This document shows, in pieces, positions 59,887-64,000 of a stretch of DNA of 64,000 nucleotides. This DNA is from Cedecea davisae DSM 4568 (GTDB lineage: Bacteria > Pseudomonadota > Gammaproteobacteria > Enterobacterales > Enterobacteriaceae): the NCBI RefSeq assembly GCF_000412335.2, contig NZ_KE161030.1, positions 2,914,595 to 2,978,594 on the forward strand, given 5' to 3'. The translations under genes and the position numbers were made by a program. The number at the start of each line of letters is the position of its first letter. Positions within the stretch are counted from its first letter, which is position 1. The notes below the pieces were generated by a model, which was not told the DNA's origin, made no database searches, and saw nothing but the letters and a program-made list of their open reading frames with translations.

Positions 59887-59924
59887 AAAAAAATGCGCCT
59901 CAGGCAGCGGTCTGCATGAGGCGC
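59887..59924 (-). terminator. Terminator of the aldo/keto reductase gene
   Basis: GCGCCTCA (59895-59902) and TGAGGCGC (59917-59924) form an 8-bp stem; on the minus strand it is followed by ATTTTTTT. Confidence 0.85.
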
Positions 59925-59943
59925 GGGACTCTTTTACGCCAGG

Positions 59944-60936
59944 TTATGCGCGGTGCGGTGGTGCCATAAATTCGGCGCCAAGCGGCTCCGGGATATGCTT
60001 ATTCAGGATAGCGTCGATATCGCGCATGTCGTCAGCGCTAAGCTGCCAGCCATACACTTCCTCAACACCTTCAAGCTGCTGAGGGCGGCGTGCGCCCCAC
60101 AGTGCAATAGTTGGGCCGGAGTCCAGCACCCAGCGCAGCGCCAGGGCCATGACGCTTTTGCCGTAGCGCTGGTGAGCAAAGGCTTTCAGCTCTTCAACCG
60201 CAGCCAGATACTGCCCAAAGCGCGGCGGCTGGAACTTAGGATCGAAGCTTCGCAGGTCGCCTTCGCCAAAGGTGGTTTGCGGATCCATACGCCCGGACAG
60301 CAGGCCGCGGCAGATAGCGCCGTAAGCCAACACCACCAGTTGATGATATTTCGCATAGGGCAGCAGTTCGGTTTCGGTTGCGCCACGTTCGAACAGGTTA
60401 AGCGGCGGCTGAAGCGTTGCCAGCGGGGCCACGCTGCGGAACTTATCCATCTGAGCCGGAGAATAGTTGCTGACGCCAAGCGCCAGGAACTTGCCTTCGC
60501 GGTGCAGGTCTTCAAGCGTACGGGCGGTTTCTTCTATCGCCACCAGCTTATCCGGCCAGTGAACCTGGTACAGGTCGATATAGTCGGTTTGCAGGCGGCG
60601 CAGCGAGTCTTCTATTTCCTTGCGGATGCGTTCCGGGGTGGAATTACGGGTAACGCGCCCGGCATCGTCCCAGTCCAGCGCCACTTTGGTGGCAATAATT
60701 GCCCCGTCACGACGGCCCAGCAGAGCCTTGCCCACCACCTCTTCAGAATGGCCAAAACCATAAACCGGGGCGGTATCAATCAGGTTAATGCCTCGCTCAA
60801 GCGCGGCGTGCAGTGTGGCAATCGACTCGTCGTCGTTGCTCCCGCCCCACATGCTGCCGCCAATTGCCCAGGTGCCCAGCCCGACACGGCTGACCGGTTT
60901 AGAAATGCCTGCGATGTGAATCGTTTCGACTGCCAT
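59944..60936 (-). CDS. Aldo/keto reductase
   Basis: A 330-residue NADPH-dependent oxidoreductase with the TIM-barrel AKR fold. The catalytic tetrad can be placed: Asp and Tyr in NLIDTAPVYGFGHSEE, Lys in IIATKVALDWD and His in YQVHWPD. The C-terminal ALRWVLDSGPTIALWGARRP fits cofactor binding. The substrate is unknown. It is divergent from a LysR gene (68-89 bases apart), the likely regulator. Confidence 0.93.
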   Translation of the reverse strand: MAVETIHIAGISKPVSRVGLGTWAIGGSMWGGSNDDESIATLHAALERGINLIDTAPVYGFGHSEEVVGKALLGRRDGAIIATKVALDWDDAGRVTRNSTPERIRKEIEDSLRRLQTDYIDLYQVHWPDKLVAIEETARTLEDLHREGKFLALGVSNYSPAQMDKFRSVAPLATLQPPLNLFERGATETELLPYAKYHQLVVLAYGAICRGLLSGRMDPQTTFGEGDLRSFDPKFQPPRFGQYLAAVEELKAFAHQRYGKSVMALALRWVLDSGPTIALWGARRPQQLEGVEEVYGWQLSADDMRDIDAILNKHIPEPLGAEFMAPPHRA

Positions 60937-61025
60937 TATTGACTCCCGTCTGTTCTGTGAATCTATAATAACTCATGTCAGGTTGAATTAATTTCAACGA
61001 ACCCTTGATGATTGAGGCCACTTTT

Positions 61026-61937
61026 ATGCCGGTTCCGGTACGCGGCGAGCTCGCCGATCTGAACGTTTTTCTCGCTATCTGCCGCCGCAAAAGCTTTCGC
61101 CTGGCGGCCGCTGAACTGGGGGTTTCCACCTCGGCGCTGAGCCATACCATGCGCGGGCTGGAGGAGCGCCTTGGCGTCCGCCTCCTCAACCGCACCAGCC
61201 GCTCGGTAGTGCCCACCGACGCCGGAGAGGCGCTGCTGGGCCACCTGGAAACCGGCTTTTCCCATATCCGCATGGCGCTGGACGAGCTGGATCATTACCG
61301 CGAATCCCCCGTCGGCCGGCTGCGCATTAACATCCCGCGCGACGCGGCTCAGCTGCTGTTCACTCCGGTGCTGGCGCGATTCATGACCATGTACCCGCGG
61401 CTCCAGCTGGAAATCACCGTCGACAATACGCTGGTAGACATTATCGGCAGCGGTTATGACGCGGGCATTCGCTACGGCGAAAGCGTTCCCCGGGACATGA
61501 TTGCCATGCCGGTGACGCGCAAGCTGAAATGGATTGTCGTCGCCTCGCCCGGCTATCTGAAGAATAGCGCTCACCTGCCCTTATCACATCCCAACGATCT
61601 GCTGGCGCACCAGTGCATCCGCATGCGGCTCGGCAACGGAACGCTTTATAAATGGGAGCTGAATCATGCGGGAGAGGCGCTGGCGCTGGATGTGCCCGGC
61701 TCGCTTATCCTCAACGAGAGCGAGATGATTATTGATACTGCCTTAAACGGCTTCGGGCTTGCCTACTGCCTGGACGTGCGCGTGCGCCCGCTGCTGGAGA
61801 GCGGCCAGTTGGTGCAGGTTATCCCGGAATGGGTGTGCGAAGACGAACCGATGGTGATGTATTACCCCAGCCGCAGGCAGCTGCATCCGGGTTTGAGAAA
61901 GTTAATTGAGATGATGCGCGAAGTTACGCTGTACTGA
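61026..61937 (+). CDS. LysR-family transcriptional regulator
   Basis: A 303-residue regulator with an N-terminal HTH (NVFLAICRRKSFRLAAAELG ... LNRTSRSVVPTDAGE) and a CrgA/DmlR-type effector domain (GRLRINIPRDAAQLL, YDAGIRYGESVPRDM). The start at 61026 (MPVPVRGELADL) has GAGG nine bases upstream; ATG at 61008 and TTG at 61005 are possible but lack a clear site. It is divergent from the aldo/keto reductase gene and probably controls it. Confidence 0.9.
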   Translation: MPVPVRGELADLNVFLAICRRKSFRLAAAELGVSTSALSHTMRGLEERLGVRLLNRTSRSVVPTDAGEALLGHLETGFSHIRMALDELDHYRESPVGRLRINIPRDAAQLLFTPVLARFMTMYPRLQLEITVDNTLVDIIGSGYDAGIRYGESVPRDMIAMPVTRKLKWIVVASPGYLKNSAHLPLSHPNDLLAHQCIRMRLGNGTLYKWELNHAGEALALDVPGSLILNESEMIIDTALNGFGLAYCLDVRVRPLLESGQLVQVIPEWVCEDEPMVMYYPSRRQLHPGLRKLIEMMREVTLY

Positions 61938-62022
61938 CCGGGATAACATCAGAGGTATATCCTTCTGCACCGAGCGCGACTCCTGAAACATGTGAATATT
62001 TCATCTGGCGGGTACGACCCGT

Positions 62023-62036
62023 TTGATTTCGATCAA
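62023..62036. promoter_or_regulatory. Perfect FNR box
   Basis: TTGATTTCGATCAA matches the FNR consensus TTGATnnnnATCAA at every defined base. It lies 99 bases before the start of the small secreted protein gene. A TAATAG -10-like box at 62077-62082 would place the site near -60, a class I activation position. Confidence 0.7.
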
Positions 62037-62134
62037 CGCGAAAAGCCCCCGTAAGCGCAAGATGCAGCGGCGGAAATAATAGATATCTTATTATCCCGTA
62101 ACGAAACAAATAATCTAACAGGGTCGATGAGTGA

Positions 62135-62431
62135 ATGATGAGTAAGCTGAAATTACTGGTGCTGGCGCTGGGTCTGGCCAGCGGTATGGCAAACGCCGCG
62201 CTGCCGCTGTTTAACGGGCACGGTGCGCCGGGCGATGTGCATATCGACAACGGCGGGCCGGTATACCTTAACGATAAAGAGATGGTTTTGAAGAAGGTGA
62301 ACGATAACTTCTATGAAGCGCGGGGCCAGGGCGTGATTCTGTCTATCGCTATCATGCCGGACGGGACGGCCTCGGTGAGCTGGAACGGCAAACGCCGGGC
62401 GAACGGGATGATTGCGCCAGTTCAAAAATAA
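62135..62431 (+). CDS. Small secreted protein of unknown function
   Basis: A 98-residue protein with a clear signal peptide (KLKLLVLALGLASGMANA, cut before ALPLF). The mature part has about 75 residues with beta-prone stretches (DVHIDNGGPVYLNDKEMVLKK ... ILSIAIMPDGTASVSWNGKR), no Cys and several Gly turns, which suggests a small periplasmic beta fold. I do not recognise the family. Two ATG codons in a row (62135 and 62138) make the start uncertain by one codon. A perfect FNR box precedes it. Confidence 0.82.
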   Translation: MMSKLKLLVLALGLASGMANAALPLFNGHGAPGDVHIDNGGPVYLNDKEMVLKKVNDNFYEARGQGVILSIAIMPDGTASVSWNGKRRANGMIAPVQK

Positions 62432-62474
62432 CCACGCTTTCAGGCGGGTGAGTTTGCCTCACCCGCTGCACCGT

Positions 62475-62948
62475 TTATTCCGCTTTAGCCGGCTTAACGC
62501 GCTGGGTCAGGCCACGCAGGAAGTAGCGCAGGAACTGATCGCCACATTCGCGATAGTTTTTATGATCCGGGTTACGCATCATCGCGGTGATTTCCGGCAT
62601 AGAAATGCGGAACTCCTGGGCAGTCAGGATCTCGAGCACGTCGTCGGACTTCAGCTCAAAAGCGATACGCAGTTTTTTCAGGATGATGTTATTGGTCATC
62701 CGGCGTTCGATCTTCGGCTCCGGCTTGCTCTCATCTTTGCCGCGTTTGAAATAGATAAGCCCGTTGAGAAAGTTTGCCATGATAAGATCCGGGCAGGCCT
62801 TAAAGCCTTCTTCGTCCTCTTTCTTCAGCCACGGAACGATTTGTTCCGCGGGGACGTCGGTGCCGGTCAGGGCAAGGATCTTAACGATTCCATCGTTATT
62901 CAGGTTCAGCATATAGCGAACGCTTAGCAATACGTCATTATTCAACAT
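62475..62948 (-). CDS. yehS: DUF1456 protein YehS
   Basis: A 157-residue cytoplasmic protein made of two similar DUF1456 halves (NNDVLLSVRYMLNLNNDGIV and NNIILKKLRIAFELKSDDVL). It matches E. coli YehS in length and sequence. The role is unknown. It is convergent with the small secreted protein gene. Confidence 0.93.
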   Translation of the reverse strand: MLNNDVLLSVRYMLNLNNDGIVKILALTGTDVPAEQIVPWLKKEDEEGFKACPDLIMANFLNGLIYFKRGKDESKPEPKIERRMTNNIILKKLRIAFELKSDDVLEILTAQEFRISMPEITAMMRNPDHKNYRECGDQFLRYFLRGLTQRVKPAKAE

Positions 62949-63119
62949 GGGGCAATCTCAGGGTCTAAAAACGGGCAGTATATAGATAAGCGAGCCCATT
63001 GTAATAAAAACCGAGCGTATTTACCCGCCAGAGCCTAAATTAGTGGCTATTTATTGGAAGCCTGATGGCGTAAAGTCAGGCTCAGGCTGATAAACATTTT
63101 CACGCTAAAAGGTAGACAT

Positions 63120-63548
63120 TTGATCCTAAGACTCTGGCAAGAATCCGACCGCCCTTTCTTACGCACCCTTTACCTCCATTCCCGCCGCGAAGCCTGGCCC
63201 TGGCTCGATAGCAGCAGCTGGCACCTCGAAGATTTTGATAGCGTGACTCAGGATGAAAAAATCTGGGTAGCCGAAGATGATGGGCATCGCATCGGCTTTG
63301 CTTCGGTATGGGAGCCGGATAACTTTTTACATAACCTGTTTGTTAGCCCGGACTACCACGGTAAGGGCGCGGGCAAGGCGTTATTGCAGAAAGTACAAAG
63401 TGAATTCACCAGCACCGGCTCGCTGAAATGCCTGGTGAAAAACCAGCATGCCGCCGAGTTTTATCAGCGTAACGGCTGGCATATTGAAGCCACCGGGGAC
63501 AGCCCGGACGGCGAGTATTATTTAATGCATTTTGTGTTGGGCCGCTGA
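63120..63548 (+). CDS. GNAT-family N-acetyltransferase
   Basis: A 142-residue acetyltransferase with the acetyl-CoA loop LFVSPDYHGKGAGKALLQ (Q/RxxGxG/A type) and the C-terminal AAEFYQRNGWHIEATGDS. The start is a TTG at 63120 with AAGG seven bases upstream; no ATG lies near, and the sequence before it has stops. The substrate is unknown. Confidence 0.88.
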   Translation: MILRLWQESDRPFLRTLYLHSRREAWPWLDSSSWHLEDFDSVTQDEKIWVAEDDGHRIGFASVWEPDNFLHNLFVSPDYHGKGAGKALLQKVQSEFTSTGSLKCLVKNQHAAEFYQRNGWHIEATGDSPDGEYYLMHFVLGR

Positions 63549-63551
63549 TGC

Positions 63552-63580
63552 TAAACCTCCCCCTTAGCGGGAGAGGTTTA
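63552..63580. terminator. Hairpin between the GNAT gene and mrp
   Basis: AAACCTC-CCC and GGG-GAGGTTT pair with one internal mismatch. It lies in the 49 bases between the convergent genes and resembles the C-rich/G-rich repeats at 4937 and 53981. Confidence 0.6.
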
Positions 63581-63597
63581 TAGCGAAGTCCGCCGTA

Positions 63598-64000
63598 TTA
63601 TACCGCTCTGAAAGCGATTTCAGCCGGGATAACTTCCCCATTCCAGTAAAGCTGAGCCGCAACGCTCCCCGCCAGCTCGCGGTAAAGTGTGGTGATATCG
63701 CTTTCCGGGCGGTTAACCACCGTTGGTTTACCGGCGTCCAGGTCTTCACGCAGCGAAATATGCAGCGGCAGCTGACCCAGCAGGGTTGTGTGGTATTGCT
63801 GCGCCAGTTTCTCCGCGCCGCCGGTGCCGAAAATAGGCTCGTGGTGGCCGCAGTTGCTGCAAATGTGGATACTCATGTTCTCGACGATGCCGACCACGGG
63901 CACTTCGACCTTCTCAAACATCACAATGCCTTTGCGGGCGTCGATAAGCGCGATGTCCTGCGGCGTGGTGACCACCATCGCGCCGGTTACCGGGATATTT
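63598..64000 (-). CDS. mrp: Iron-sulfur cluster carrier Mrp/ApbC (3' end only)
   Basis: The visible 134 C-terminal residues match E. coli Mrp (369) closely: MVVTTPQDIALIDARKGIVM, the metal-binding CSNCGHHEPIFGTGGAEKLA with the CxxC pair, and the tail GEVIPAEIAFRAV. The P-loop half lies outside the window and the frame is open at its edge. Mrp is a P-loop ATPase that carries Fe-S clusters. Confidence 0.96.
   Translation of the reverse strand, partial: NIPVTGAMVVTTPQDIALIDARKGIVMFEKVEVPVVGIVENMSIHICSNCGHHEPIFGTGGAEKLAQQYHTTLLGQLPLHISLREDLDAGKPTVVNRPESDITTLYRELAGSVAAQLYWNGEVIPAEIAFRAV

Overview
The window is chromosomal DNA from a member of the Enterobacteriaceae. Gene order follows the well-known cps/yeg/mdt/bae/thi stretch of the E. 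coli chromosome, most products match E. coli proteins almost residue for residue in length, and it carries CyaR, a THI-box riboswitch, a JUMPstart/ops element and a TerC-CBS yegH gene in the expected places. It is not E. coli: the gat genes, yegT-X, yegI/J/L, the sib/ibs repeats and rcn genes are absent, and lpxO, an asc operon, a FecA-like receptor and a probable effector-like gene are present. I cannot name the genus safely.

Layout. 1-13852 (minus strand): upstream half of the colanic acid operon, read wza-wzb-wzc-wcaA-wcaB-wcaC-wcaD-wcaE-wcaF-gmd-fcl-gmm-wcaI-manC(partial), almost all genes touching or overlapping. Its long leader (13853-14575) holds an ops/JUMPstart site and a candidate RcsAB box. 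14576-25496: yegH, asmA, dcd, udk, dgcE (yegE), alkA, yegD. 25538-26064: an XRE antitoxin, a truncated toxin gene and twin operators. 26284-37265: mdtABCD-baeSR, a BaeR-driven RND efflux operon with its own two-component system. 37374-39122: a small unknown protein and yegQ/trhP. 39123-40001: the sRNA CyaR and, next to it, what reads as an unannotated type I toxin-antitoxin locus (27-residue hydrophobic peptide, long leader, and an adjacent sRNA whose 5' end pairs with that leader). 40002-43875: yegS, fbaB, thiD, thiM with a TPP riboswitch. 44110-47311: lpxO, a DoxX protein, azoR and a divergent LysR gene. 47603-50324: an AT-rich, frameshifted, possibly acquired gene with tentative AvrE/DspE-like features. 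50540-53973: a Fur-box-preceded iron-binding protein and TonB receptor. 54044-58156: ascB, ascF and the divergent repressor ascG. 58211-64000: GlcG-like protein, MFS exporter, aldo/keto reductase with divergent LysR regulator, a small secreted protein behind a perfect FNR box, yehS, a GNAT acetyltransferase and the 3' end of mrp.

How it works together: the left third makes and exports the colanic acid capsule (GDP-fucose supply, glycosyltransferases, acetyltransferases, Wza-Wzb-Wzc export). The centre combines envelope maintenance (AsmA), c-di-GMP synthesis, nucleotide metabolism and drug efflux. The right third is a mosaic of accessory uptake and metabolic genes between conserved backbone genes. 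The most interesting new item is the type I toxin-antitoxin candidate at about 39300-39850.
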